Shown: positions 23,301 to 34,000 of the stretch, one piece after another
How the letters are laid out: every line of letters begins with the position of its first letter
Position numbering within the stretch: the stretch's first letter is position 1
NCBI GenBank assembly: GCA_022925895.1
Contig: JAKSYS010000049.1
Coordinates: forward strand, 62,001-126,000
Length of the DNA: 64,000 nucleotides
Direction of reading: 5' to 3'
Source of the DNA: Fragilaria crotonensis
Lineage: Eukaryota; Bacillariophyta; Fragilariophyceae; Fragilariales; Fragilariaceae
Program-made: the position numbers and the translations under genes
Notes under the pieces: model-generated
The model's input: the letters and a program-made list of their open reading frames with translations, nothing else
What the model was told of the DNA's origin: nothing
Database searches by the model: none

Positions 23301-24692
23301 TCATCCACATTGGCTTGATTTCTTTGGCAGGCTTCCAAATGTGGTGAAAATGGCTTATTGAACGAGGAACAAACATTCGACGATTTCAATCCTTTAATGG
23401 TTTGTCTCCATTGGTCGGTGCAAATTCTTTGACTTTATCATTCTTTTCCTGCAGACATTCAACAGGCATACATTATTTCTATGTCAGGAGCACTTGACAA
23501 ATTCTTCAATGTCTGTTGACTTGTTTCTGAAGGTGTGTGAGATGGAGGATAAATTGTCTTGCTGCTCAAGATGTGTTAAAACGCAGCTACTAGGAAGTGA
23601 ATTTCTTCTTTAATAATGCAAACATACAAGACTTGAAGGCGCAGAAGGTAAGAAGAAGGGACAAATGCGCTGCAGATTTCTGAACCAAGAACTCATCAAA
23701 GGTGGCATAGCTTGAATTGTGGGGTAGCTAATGCAGGATACCACTCAGCAAAACTTTGTATTCCGTAGATGGAGTCCACTGTCGTCGGACAAATCACCGG
23801 CAATGATTTTTTCTGGATCAACGGACCGTTTGTTGGATCCAAGCACAATATAACCACAAAATAGCGGGTTCAGAGAGACAAGTGCAGATTTTTTAGAAAG
23901 GAATTGCAGACCATGGATACAGAAGTGACAAGGGAATGTTTTGCACACTTAGCTCCCATGATTTGGGTAAGTGACAAACCGTCAAGGCAAGCAAGAGTTT
24001 TGAGAACCATGAGTACCATAACCTGATGCACTGCCTTATGATGCCCCTTTAACCTTTTCTACTTCAATGAAAAGCAACAGAGCCAGGGTAGGAAATGATA
24101 CTGTGCTCCTGACATTGGAGTACGGTGATATTGCTACTTCATCTACAGTATCCTTGTTGTGCTAAAATCATAGGGTATACTGCAGCATGTTGCTGCTTTC
24201 GTGCCACTTATCCTTCCCTGGCTGCTTGTGTTTGTCTCATATCCATGCATTTGTGGTACACAGGGAGAGATACTAGGCTGATGTGGCCTTACCATGACGT
24301 GCATAACGGTGGTGGGCTGTTGGTTGGCTTGCTCCAACACGAACACAACACACCAATTTTGTTGGCTGGCTGCTGTTCACATTGGAATGCATTATCTTTC
24401 CAATTCTAAATCAAGAAGTCAAATTAACTACAGGATCTCAAATTGCTGACATTGCAGAAGAAACATCTCGAAACCATTAAATACCTGACTTGCAACAAAT
24501 ATGCCACCCCAGGGGTTCAAAGCTGTGCCAATGGTTCATAAATCCCTGTTTGTCATTGTGATTCTCCAGTGTGCCTGGTGGTGAGTTCTACAAGGATGTT
24601 CAGCAGCTCCTGTAGCCAGTAGAACAATGCGATGGATTTGTGCACACAGGTGACAAATGACAAGTGACAATGAGATGAGACAGATCCGACGC
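20354..24692. other. AT-rich gene-poor interval
   Basis: No gene family recognised on either strand. The 21.2-22.2 kb part is AT-rich with recurring GAAGAATTTTCTTCTCGTG-like words. Short open frames at 22605-22904, 22783-23124 and 24125-24409 lack motifs and splice support. Confidence 0.5.
20700..21089 (+). CDS. Unrecognised 129-codon ORF
   Basis: ATG at 20700 (MAAKPVKRGFMHKVAVAADL), a short hydrophobic run (LGKLLLLSILSSVVAQ) and a Ser/Thr/Asn-rich remainder. No family recognised. It lies alone just beyond the pogo-like element and may be spurious. Confidence 0.2.
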   Translation: MAAKPVKRGFMHKVAVAADLVMSSAKSLGKLLLLSILSSVVAQSSRQSNRDSKKSVTFETPSITNAVTQNSNSSTRSQLFDIIEVTSVKVVVPEGIVNDPEVSNSNDDTRRTAPAGSYPIVVGGQREWQ

Positions 24693-24825
24693 GGTTTCGA
24701 TTAGAATGCAAGGAAATGACATCACAAGTACTGACCCTTTTGCGTACTAGCTACCTACGCTCATACAGTACTACAATTGGTACGACTTGACGTCATTTCC
24801 TTGCATTCTATTCATAATCGGATCC
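24693..24825. mobile_element. MITE 2 of the pogo-like family
   Basis: 133 bp bounded by TTTCGATTAGAATGCAAGGA and its inverted partner ending ATAATCGGATCC. It shares the ACTGACC...CTACGCTCATACAGTACT interior with MITEs 1 and 3 but has a shortened middle. Confidence 0.8.
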
Positions 24826-26381
24826 CAGAAAGTCATTTTTGTGCATTTCTGAACATGTCTCACAAACCGTGGACTCTAGCTAGTACAGCAGTCAGCTGCT
24901 GCAGTTCCGTCAGTACGGAGTACTTGTAATACAGCCCACAGCAGTATGACTGTACCAGATTCTGTTAGAGATCTACTGTCACTCTGTCACACTGTCTATT
25001 GTACTTACTGTAAGGTTAAATACCATATTACGGTAATACAGTAGACAGTCCCTTATTTTTCTTAGTCTGTCCGTGACCCATTCCAGTAGAATTCTGAGAA
25101 TCAGAACTCTATGGGTACCGGTCTGCAACACAAAAATGATTTGAATCATCTCTTAAGTAATTCAAATCATGAGTGTTGTTGATAACTTCAACAACACTCA
25201 TTTTACTATGGACAACACCTTCCAAACACCACTCAGGAAGTGGGACTAAGACAACACTTCATTTGTGAGACTCCAACTAATGTTGCAAGTCTCACCTTCA
25301 TTTTTCATCCTTAATTTAACTTATAATATTCCCAAACCAAAAACTGTAGAGGCCTTTACTAGTTAGCATCTACATTTTCTACATCCCTGTATCAACAAAT
25401 CTACCGCCATGGTGCATGTCTTCAAAACACCATCGCCCAAAGCTGGACGATCCGTCAGGTTTGCTTACTCACCCGTCAAGTCCGACGCTAGACTTCTAGG
25501 TCCTACTAACCTTAAGTCTACCGTCGGCCAGTACTCGTGTACCGATCGCACGAACACTGTCAGATTCTTCGTTGGAAGGGTCAACGCTCATCAACCTCGA
25601 AAAACTCCGTGTGTTGCGAGTTGCGAGTTGTGAGTTGTGGGAGTTGCGAGTTGCGAGTTGCAGGTTGCAAGTCCAGGAAAAGCGTTGATAGGTACCAGTA
25701 GTAGTAGTACAGTACTCCAGTACAGTACATTGCTTACGATTTTCGATTATGTCAATTCTACACAAGACCACAGAATCAAAATCCGGTACGATTCCCTGTG
25801 TAAATCGTATGATAAACACTAGTAGTAGAGGCTACGAGGTACTCCGAGTATACCGTCAAGAGTATGCATTATGCATACACCTACATATGGCCGATGTCCT
25901 TGTGGTTCTCATTTCTCATATCATACACATCGAACTGTATCGTCGTCGTAAGGACTTTTCGTATCAGCATCGGTGCTGAGTGCCGAGGGGTATCGCTAAA
26001 AAAATGATGTACGATATCACCTCTTCCAGCAGTACTCACGAGATTTCAGCACTCCTGCGCATACTGATGAAGTCATCGCAAGCTTTAGTATCGAATTCTA
26101 CATAAAACGCAGTTAAGCTGATTGTGGAAAAATGGGGAAAATGTTTCGGCATTCAAATCTTCGAAAAACAACGGTGTCGACACAGCGATCACCTTCATTC
26201 TAGCTTGTTGTCCTATCTTCGGAAACTACGCCTAGTAGGATTGGATTCGTCTTTCTTCGTTTGGCTCAAAGGGAAACATTTTTGAAACCTTTACATCTCA
26301 CGACAGAAGCGCGGAGACAACCAAATACCATCGTGAATCAACTCATCTCTCCCATCGAACGTCTATCGTTAAAGGAAAAGA
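24826..26381. other. Intergenic interval with simple repeats and a hairpin
   Basis: It contains a perfect 12-bp stem-loop at 25171-25199 (GAGTGTTGTTGA, loop TAACT, complement) and a GTTGCGA/GTTGTGA heptamer tandem at about 25614-25668. An ATG frame at 25409-25633 (MVHVFKTPSPKAGRSVRFAY) begins in a favourable ACCGCCATGG context but has no recognisable domain and runs into the heptamer repeat. AGTACT words are frequent. Confidence 0.5.
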
Positions 26382-28164
26382 ATGAGCGCTCCAACAAATC
26401 AGTTCGAAGCTGGAGCAGGAAAAAAGGCTGTGCATGTGAAAGTGAGTACAATCAAATCCAAAGTGTGAACTGACATATGACCCTGGTGATGAAGACCGTA
26501 GACATGGCGATGAGCATTCGGTCATCACCACTTCCTGCGAGAGGATGCTGAGGGATCGTGGTTCGTTACACACTTTTCACGTACATGCAGTACCGACTCA
26601 ATTATGCCTCTTTGTGTTGGACTGAGCCCTGTGTGTCTTTCAGCCCTTTTATCCCCTTCAACGGGTCTTTTCATTTGTCCCGTTGACGGCGTGTGTCTCA
26701 AACGGTCAGGGGTTGGCTAATTCTCTCGCTTGTTGTCGTCTTCTTAAGTATTGTGCTCATCATGGACACTTTCGTGTCGTCAGACGAGTTCTCGTTTTCT
26801 GTATAGCCATCCATCACGTGACATCGTTATGACAAGTCAGATTTCACCGTCATCGGGCTCAACTGCTATGATACAGCCTACCGACTGAATTCTTGGAATC
26901 CTCATGTTTATATCTCTCACACATGCCTCCTTAACTGCAGTGGGCTGGCAAAACGATAGCCCTTGGAACGTTTCCTTCCGCCGAAGCTGACGAGAAATGT
27001 GCCAGAGCGAAAGCATTGACGCGCGCTTGGAGATCGACGATGCGTCCTAAGCCCACGAGGGAATGGGTAATGCTCGAGCTGGAGCGACTCCAGGTTCGCG
27101 TTGTGAGTGGTAGACTTGGTCGCAAGGGAAACGGCGAAGACGACGAAGATGAAGAGCCGCACGCGAAGTCAGTTATGCCGCAAATCACTGATCCAGCTTT
27201 GTTAAGGCGCGATTCACTCCTTTCTGGGCGACGTGATTCTCTCCTAGGCTCTCGTCGCGACTCTATCACAGGCCTTCTGTCAGCCGCAGACATGGCTGGA
27301 AGCTCGATGAATCGAAATAACAGTCTTGGAATGTTTGGTGGTGACACGATGGATCTAATGCAGCGACGGTCTTCCTCGTTGGGACTCTCGCTGCTCCCTG
27401 ACGATCTCAACCGCAGGAATAGCTCCCTAAACCTAAGTTCGGTCCTCGACGTAGGCGATCCGTCGATGCCTCCCCATCGACCGCTCGTTGGTGGAGGGTC
27501 CGCTGCAGCTTATGAAGCAGCACGTGCGGACCACTACACAAACATGGCTCAGAAGGCTCGCAATGATGACCAGCAACGTCGCGCCTCTGGGTTGGGTGGC
27601 ATAGGCGGCAGCCAGATGGGTCTCTCTGTCAATCCTAATCAACATTACGAAATGCTAAAGCTTCATCACATGAACTTGTTAAACGAAATCCAGGAGACAA
27701 CTTTGATGATGAATCTCTACCAGCAGCAACAACTTCAACAACAACAGCAGCAGTTACATCAGCAGGCTGATACCAGTGGCTCGGATCAAATGGCGTTGTT
27801 GCTTCAACATCAGGGAATGGGTACACATGGGCGAATGGGCTCGCTTGGTCTTGGAGGCGGAGGGAATGCGGCGGCCGCTTCTGGTGACATGCAGGCACTA
27901 CTGCGCCAACAACAACAGATGATGGCAGGTGGTAGCGGACTTGGAAACGGAGGGAAGGACAGCAAGGGATCAGCTGCAGAGGATGAAGCTGCTCTTCAAC
28001 AGAGGTTGCAAGAGCTGAAGGCTGATATTGCTCGCCACCAAAAAGAGGCTGCGAATGCGAGGAAAGGTGGCAGGTCTGGCGACGGCGAAAAGCGGAAGTT
28101 GGAAGACGACGGTGAAGGCGAGAGCGGAAAGAGATCGAAGGGCGATGATTCGGATAGCAATTAG
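26382..28164 (+). CDS. AP2-like, Gln-rich nuclear protein (two exons)
   Basis: Exon 1 (26382-26441) encodes MSAPTNQFEAGAGKKAVHVK. A 499-nt intron (GTGAGT...TTAACTGCAG) is followed in phase 0 by WAGKTIALGTFPSAEADEK and ARAKALTRAWRSTMRPKP (26941 onward), giving about 427 aa. The HVKWAGKTIALGTF...AEADEKCARAKAL segment looks like the strand-strand-helix layout of AP2/ERF DNA-binding domains, so a role as a transcription regulator is inferred. After it come an acidic stretch, three RRDS boxes (LLRRDS, SGRRDS, GSRRDS; basophilic-kinase-like sites), poly-Gln runs (about 27715-27770), Gly-rich linkers and a basic/acidic tail (KRKLED...KRSKGDDSDSN). It ends 140 bp from the convergent kinase gene. The exon 1 assignment rests on splice-site and phase fit and is less sure than the main exon. 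Confidence 0.7.
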
Positions 28165-28304
28165 TACCTGTTGAAGCGTTGCGATGACGTGTCCTTCTCT
28201 TGAGAGAGCCCTATTTGATATAATTGTGAGACGTATAAGACATGTTTAGTGCGTCTACAACACTCGTGCGTAACGTCGCCGCGAATAAGGGATGCAATTA
28301 TATT

Positions 28305-29903
28305 TCACAGTCTGTGGCGAACGCACGAGTGAGCGCTGGCTCTGTCGTAGGGATTGATAACTAGGAGCATTCGAATCAGGTCCAAGAACCTCGAATCCTC
28401 TGGCAGGACGATTGATTCTAACGGGCGCATTTTTTGAACGTATGCAGCACTCTCCGGTGGAAGAACTCGTCCCATACGATGTTTTCCGTTTCTGTCAAAT
28501 GCGTCCTCGACAAGCTGGGAATTTTTTGCTCGGCTTAATATTCGTTGTGGAAAGGGAGCTACGATCTTCTCGATCAAAGCCAAATGTTCTAAATTGTCGT
28601 GAGTGGCAAACAGTAATTCACCAAGGTAAAGCTCAACAAGAATACAACCGGCCGACCAGAGATCTGACGGCATGCTCCAACCAAGCCCCAAAATAACTTC
28701 TGGAGCCCTGTATTGACGTGTGTTGACAACCGAGGACTTCTTCTCACTGTCATAGGTTGCCCCGCCGAAATCGATAATCTTCACTTTCGTAGACTCAGGA
28801 ATCATGTACGTCCTTCCATGCCACTTGTAAGGAACTTCCCGATAGTTAAGAAGGAGAATATTTTCTGGCTTGAGGTCCGTATGAATGAGTCCAAAACTGT
28901 GCATAAACTCAAGTGCCTCGAGCAACTGCTTCGTGAAGTCTCGGACACAGATCATGGGGAAGCCACAATAGTTATGCTTCTTAAGAAAATCGTACAAGGA
29001 AGGTCCCAAATTTTCAAACACCAAACAATAGTGTGAATTCCATGTAAAGGAGGTGTGCAAATTGACGCAATGGGAGATCCCTCGACCACCTCGTCGATTG
29101 ACACCTTCCACAATGTTTGCTTCAATTGTTGCAGAATCGTGGTAGCGCCTCACGCTGCGGACAATTTTGATGGCAACATAATCGCTTTCTCCTCTTCCCC
29201 GTCCACCAGTGGACTTGTGAGCACGTCGCAAGTCCAAGCATTCAACTACCCGACCAAAGGTCCCCAGGCCCACATCTCTGACAACCTTGTATCGATCTGC
29301 TATGATCGTTCCAGCGGCCCCCCGAAAGTGTCCGACAGTGTCATCTCGGCTAGATGTAACACTGACTTCAAGCTTCGAAGGAACTGGCATTGATGCTACT
29401 CTCATATCTGTTTCGTCGTCGCTGACGATTCCAGCTCTCCTGTCCACTGGAAAAGGAACTGGGTATCGTTGATGGGACGGCGACAGCGAGGTCGAACGTC
29501 GGCACCTTCTCGATCGATCGTCTTGTCGTCGTCGCCTTTTGTGCTTTCTGCGGTTCTCTGGCGACGGAATCGTGCGTCTGGTGTGCCGACCTTCTGAATC
29601 GTTCCCGACATTGCGGTCGAACCCTCGAAAGCGAGCTTCAGAGTTTCTGGGTTGAGGTAGATGCTGATCATTGTCCAACGATAAACTACGCTGACGACGA
29701 GCATGGTCCCTACGTCCACGACCATGTTCGACATCACCAGGAAAGTCCAAGGATCTCGATTGACGACGTCGTCGACGATATTCGCATCGATCGTATCGTC
29801 GTGGAGGGGAAGGAGCGCGTCTTGCTGATGGTCGAGAAGCCGATCGTTCCCTCCTCTGGTGTCGACGCGACTCCCGAGATTTTGAGGACCGCCGTCTTTC
29901 CAT
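28305..29903 (-). CDS. LAMMER-family (CLK) dual-specificity kinase
   Basis: Kinase predicted to phosphorylate SR splicing factors in the nucleus. ATG at 29903 (MERRRSSKS) gives 532 aa in one exon. Residues 1-200 are Arg/Ser-rich with RS and RRR repeats, as in CLK N-termini. The kinase domain runs from about 207: glycine loop GLGTFGRV (about 213), VAIKIV lysine (about 245), HTDLKPENIL (about 341), DFGGAT (about 376), TRQYRAPEVILGLGW (about 395). The diagnostic EHLALIEKIVAPFP (about 438) stands where EHLAMMERILGPLP occurs in typical members. HTD instead of HRD and DFGG are normal for this family. All catalytic residues are visible and the gene looks intact. Confidence 0.93.
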   Translation of the reverse strand: MERRRSSKSRESRRHQRRERSASRPSARRAPSPPRRYDRCEYRRRRRQSRSLDFPGDVEHGRGRRDHARRQRSLSLDNDQHLPQPRNSEARFRGFDRNVGNDSEGRHTRRTIPSPENRRKHKRRRRQDDRSRRCRRSTSLSPSHQRYPVPFPVDRRAGIVSDDETDMRVASMPVPSKLEVSVTSSRDDTVGHFRGAAGTIIADRYKVVRDVGLGTFGRVVECLDLRRAHKSTGGRGRGESDYVAIKIVRSVRRYHDSATIEANIVEGVNRRGGRGISHCVNLHTSFTWNSHYCLVFENLGPSLYDFLKKHNYCGFPMICVRDFTKQLLEALEFMHSFGLIHTDLKPENILLLNYREVPYKWHGRTYMIPESTKVKIIDFGGATYDSEKKSSVVNTRQYRAPEVILGLGWSMPSDLWSAGCILVELYLGELLFATHDNLEHLALIEKIVAPFPQRILSRAKNSQLVEDAFDRNGKHRMGRVLPPESAAYVQKMRPLESIVLPEDSRFLDLIRMLLVINPYDRASAHSCVRHRL

Positions 29904-30160
29904 AGCTCTCAAGTTGCACAATTTATGATATGCTTCAGTTAGGCGAGTTCTATGTACGGCTTCAAATGAGATGGCCAGAGACCTGACCGACAGAAGTAGA
30001 ACAAGTTGAGTGCGAACTGTCTGATTCTGGGCGACAGGAACCGTTTCCTCCGTCCGACTACAGTAGTCTCGTAGTACATTGGATGTCTGTCAAGATATAC
30101 TGTACCACTGACGCGGCGTCGAGTACTACTGTATCAGATGGACAGTACTGTACATGTACA

Positions 30161-31063
30161 TGATAGATTCTGCGTGCGAGCGCGGAGTGGAGGCCAGACC
30201 ATGGTTAAATCGGGCGCACGCCAGACCGGGGTCGCAGGCAGGTGGTGACGTCACGGTGACGGTATCGGTCGCTACAGTACGAACGTTGGCCGGTGGTACG
30301 GTTTCAGGACTACTGGATGCTACGCTAGCGGCAGAGGAAGCGGGAGTGCTAGTAGCAAACGCGACGGTATACGCGTGGGAGTCTACTGGACGGGTATACT
30401 GAGCTACGGTATGACTAGGCGTAACTACAGTACATGTAGACGTAGACACAGTGCTAGTAGGCGAAGCAACTGTGCTGGTATCTGTAGGTACGATGCAAGT
30501 AGATGGTGCTACGTTGCGCGTAGGTGACACTACAGTATGTGGACGTGGGTGGAGTCCTACGGTGACGTCGGTAGCCAAGTGGGTACTAGTACACTGGCTA
30601 TCGCTACAGGGGGTCCGATCCGTGACGACGGCGGGTAAAATGTCGTCATGGTCGGTTACGCTGCTACGAAAATTGTACATTGTGAAAATTGGGGGCCGGC
30701 TAAATATATTTACAGTGGTAGACAAATTTGTGAGAAATTGTTGATCATCAAATGATGATCAACTTCTTTTGATGAGTGTTCTTCAGGAACACTCAGGATC
30801 ACAAAAGAAACGGTGCACGTCTGAAGAGTGCACGTCTGAAAAGGTGTACGTCTGAAGAGGTCGTACGAGGCCGAGCGTTGGGCGAGAAAATGGTCGTTTA
30901 TGCAACGAACGACATGAAAACGATCGTTACAATTTCTGAGTGGGATATGATTCCCGTACGACAGTAACGATACGACGTATACTGTTTACTAGCCTAATGT
31001 GAAGTGTCGTACTGAATAATGTAGATAGTAAAAATACGTAGGAGCGGTACTAAAAGTCTGTCA
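30161..31063 (-). repeat. 3' LTR of the 11.9-kb copia element
   Basis: Identical to 41180-42082 except about four substitutions. It holds a CRE-like TGACGTCA (30246-30253), two adjacent hairpins (about 30741-30765, arms GTTGATCATCA; and about 30774-30796, arms GAGTGTTC) and three tandem GTGCACGTCTGAAGA-like units (about 30811-30858). Confidence 0.95.
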
Positions 31064-34000
31064 CCCCTCTTGAATCAGATCTCCGTAGAAATTGGTGATG
31101 GAGAAAGCAGGTGATCAGGAAGTTTGCAAAAGATTTTGTCAAGGTGAGGATCAATCTTGGAGGATGTCTGAGTTTTGGTTAGGATGTCAGCAAGTTGAGA
31201 GTCACAAGGGATCCAATAGAGTTGATGAGTACCATCTTGTTGGCCTTGGCGGACAAAGTGAAAGCGTCTTTCAATGTGGCGAGTTTTGCGAGTTAGTTTG
31301 CCATTCTTGGCAATTTGAACAGTTGCTTCATTGTCAATCATAAGGACAGATGGGATTGTAGGTAAACGTTGGGATGATTTGCGCCATTGTTTAGTGCCAA
31401 GGTATGTCATATCATATAAAAGCATTCTGATGTGGGCAGTAGCCATAGTTGCAGAACAGGCAGCCATGTATTCAGCTTCAGAGGTTGACATTGCAATTGG
31501 GGTAGGCATTGTTGAGTTGGCTTCAATGAGGGCACCATTGTGAAAGATCATGTATCCAACAGTTGATCTGCCAGTGTCAGGGCAATCTTGCCAGCTGGCA
31601 TCAGAGAAGACAGTCAGGTCAGAGTATGGAATGCTGTGTTGGGCACAGATACTATAGATTGGGTTAGAAGTGCCATCAGGATAGAATTTCAAAGCATAGC
31701 TGGGTCGGCGTCTGAGATAGCCAAATAACCAGATAAGGGCGCGGAAGTCAAGTTCACCGGGGCAGATGCAGGCTTTTGCAAGTTTGCAGACTGCAAAAAG
31801 GATATCGGCTCGTGTGTTATATGCTAGATAAAGTAGGGTGCATACGGCTGAGCGAAACGGGAGGCGGGAATGTCTTTTCTCAATTATAGACTTGTCATGA
31901 TCGGTGACAGGGCGGTTATCTTTGGTGAAGACGTAATCGGGTGGGAAGGGAGTTTCGCGTTCAGGAATTCGGAATCTGGGTCATAACGTTGAGAGCGTTT
32001 AAGACATAACGGTGTTGGTCTAGAGTGTAAGTGGAATCTTTGTGGCGGTGGATGCGCATTTGCAGGAACCATTGTGCAGGACCAAGGAATTTCACGTCAA
32101 AGCGGTTGCGGACGGAATCTTCGAAAGATTTCTCGATGGAATCATTGCTTCCAACATAAAGCATGTCATCAACGAAGAATAGGAGGCGAAGCCATTGGTT
32201 GTGTTTGTCATAGTAAACAAAATAGGATGGTTCTGCTTGGGATTGAATGAATCCTTGAGAGTAAAGCCATTCAGAGAATTCAATGTTCCAATATTTGCCT
32301 GAGTAGACAAGACCATAGATTCCTTTGTCAAGAAGAAGTGGGACTCCAAAGTATTTGGCATATTCTGGGAAGTGGTAAGCAAGGTAAAGTGGCAGGATCA
32401 CAAAGTGACGTCCAATAACTTTGGCTTGAAGATAGGCTCCAATGAAGTCAGCACCTTTAAGGATGCGGCGGAAAGCACAGGTTTTGGATATGAGGAGCTT
32501 GACCCCTCTTGAAGATGCACAGGGTGACCATGTGTCTTCAAAAGGTTGAGGATCTCAATTGGGATAGTGTTAGACTTCTTAACTTTATTGGTGTTCTCTT
32601 CTCTTTGCTTAAGTAGTTGCTGCTGGTACTTTGCTTTTGTTTTCTTAATTCTTCTCTTTTCCATGTCGCCGCGGGCAACAAGGCGGGCTTTGAGTTTGTC
32701 AAGTTTGCCAGATGCTGTTTGCTTTGCTTTGAGCACAAGTTTAACTGGGATAATCAATTCATCTGCATGGGGTTTCTGGCCAAGAATGAAGGTACCATGA
32801 TCAATGAGGTTCTTGATTTCCATTTTGATTGCATGAAGCCAGGCAGAGCGGATGTCATCGTCAAGTTTGAGGACAGCTTGAAAGGATTGGGGTTCTGGCA
32901 AGTATTTATCAACAGGGTCATCATTTTCTGTAGGTGTTTCAGCAGAGGCATCAAGGGCAAGCATAGCAGTGTGGATAGGATCAATGGATGGTGGTGATTC
33001 AGCACATTCTTGGAAGTAAAGTGTCATCTCTTTCTGAAGGGGTGTGTGTCTCTTCTGGTGATGAGTGAGGTTGAGCAATTGAGGTGCAGGTGGTGTTGGA
33101 CCAGGTTGTAGATCATCATCATCAGTGTTATCATCATTGTCAATAGTCTCAATGGGAAGGGGATGCTCATCATTGTTAGTGGGTTCTTCAATGAAGGAAG
33201 AGGGATTGATTCCAAGGTTGGCAACAGATCCAGTTTGGTGAATGATGGTGGGTTCTGAATTCTCAACATTTTCAAGTCCATTAGGGTCCATGTGGGAGCG
33301 GATGGGAATGGCTCCAGCAAAGGGTTTGGAGTCAAAAGCAAGGGCAGAGCTGAAATCTTCATCAAAATAAGCGTCACGGGTTGTGATAATTCGTTGAGGA
33401 TGGTCTGGGGAATAGACTAGCCAGCCAGCAGAGTTTTCAGGGAATCCAATAAAGTTCCACGGGATGCGCGTTGGAGCTGTTGTTTATAAGTGATTAACTT
33501 GTTTCGAAAAGTCGGTTCATAACGTTTGAAATAGACTGGGCATCCAAATACGCGGAAGTTGATGAGGCTGGGTTTTCGGCCATAACTATAGTGGAAGGGA
33601 GTTGTAGGATTTCCATCTTGATCAGTAACATTCTTTGCAGGGCAAGCATTGACAATTTGGACTGCATAGGCATGAGCATGGTGAAAGAAGGCACCTCCAA
33701 GTCTGGCAGTGTTGAGCAGAGTGTTTGCAATGTTGTGGACTTCTCTCCATTTGGCTTCACAAATTCCATTCATTTCTTGATGTTCAGGGGCTGCAGCTTC
33801 AACTTTGATTCCAAGATTGGTGCAAGTTGAGATGAATTTGGCAGAAGTAAATGCTGTTCCAGCATCAGTGCGGATAAAGCGGACAGATTGGGTGCGCCAA
33901 GAAGTTCTGATTGTGTGAGCCAAGATTGCAGGGCAGTGAGAATGGATAAGGTGCTTTCAGTGGGTAGTCCAATCCAACCAGTTAGTTTGCCAGGGTTGTC

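Noticed and set aside
25612-25672. GTTGCGA/GTTGTGA tandem as a possible CRISPR-like or regulatory array
   Set aside because: Units are only 7 bp, contiguous and without spacers; this is a simple microsatellite.
26931-27410. A 159-codon minus-strand Ser/Arg-rich frame opposite the AP2-like gene
   Set aside because: Antisense shadow of the RRDS and poly-Ser coding stretch of the real plus-strand gene.
30246-30253. TGACGTCA in the LTR as the element's promoter CRE
   Set aside because: In the element's minus-strand orientation it lies near the downstream end of the LTR, not in U3; and TGACGTCA also occurs in MITE ends, so the function is unproven.
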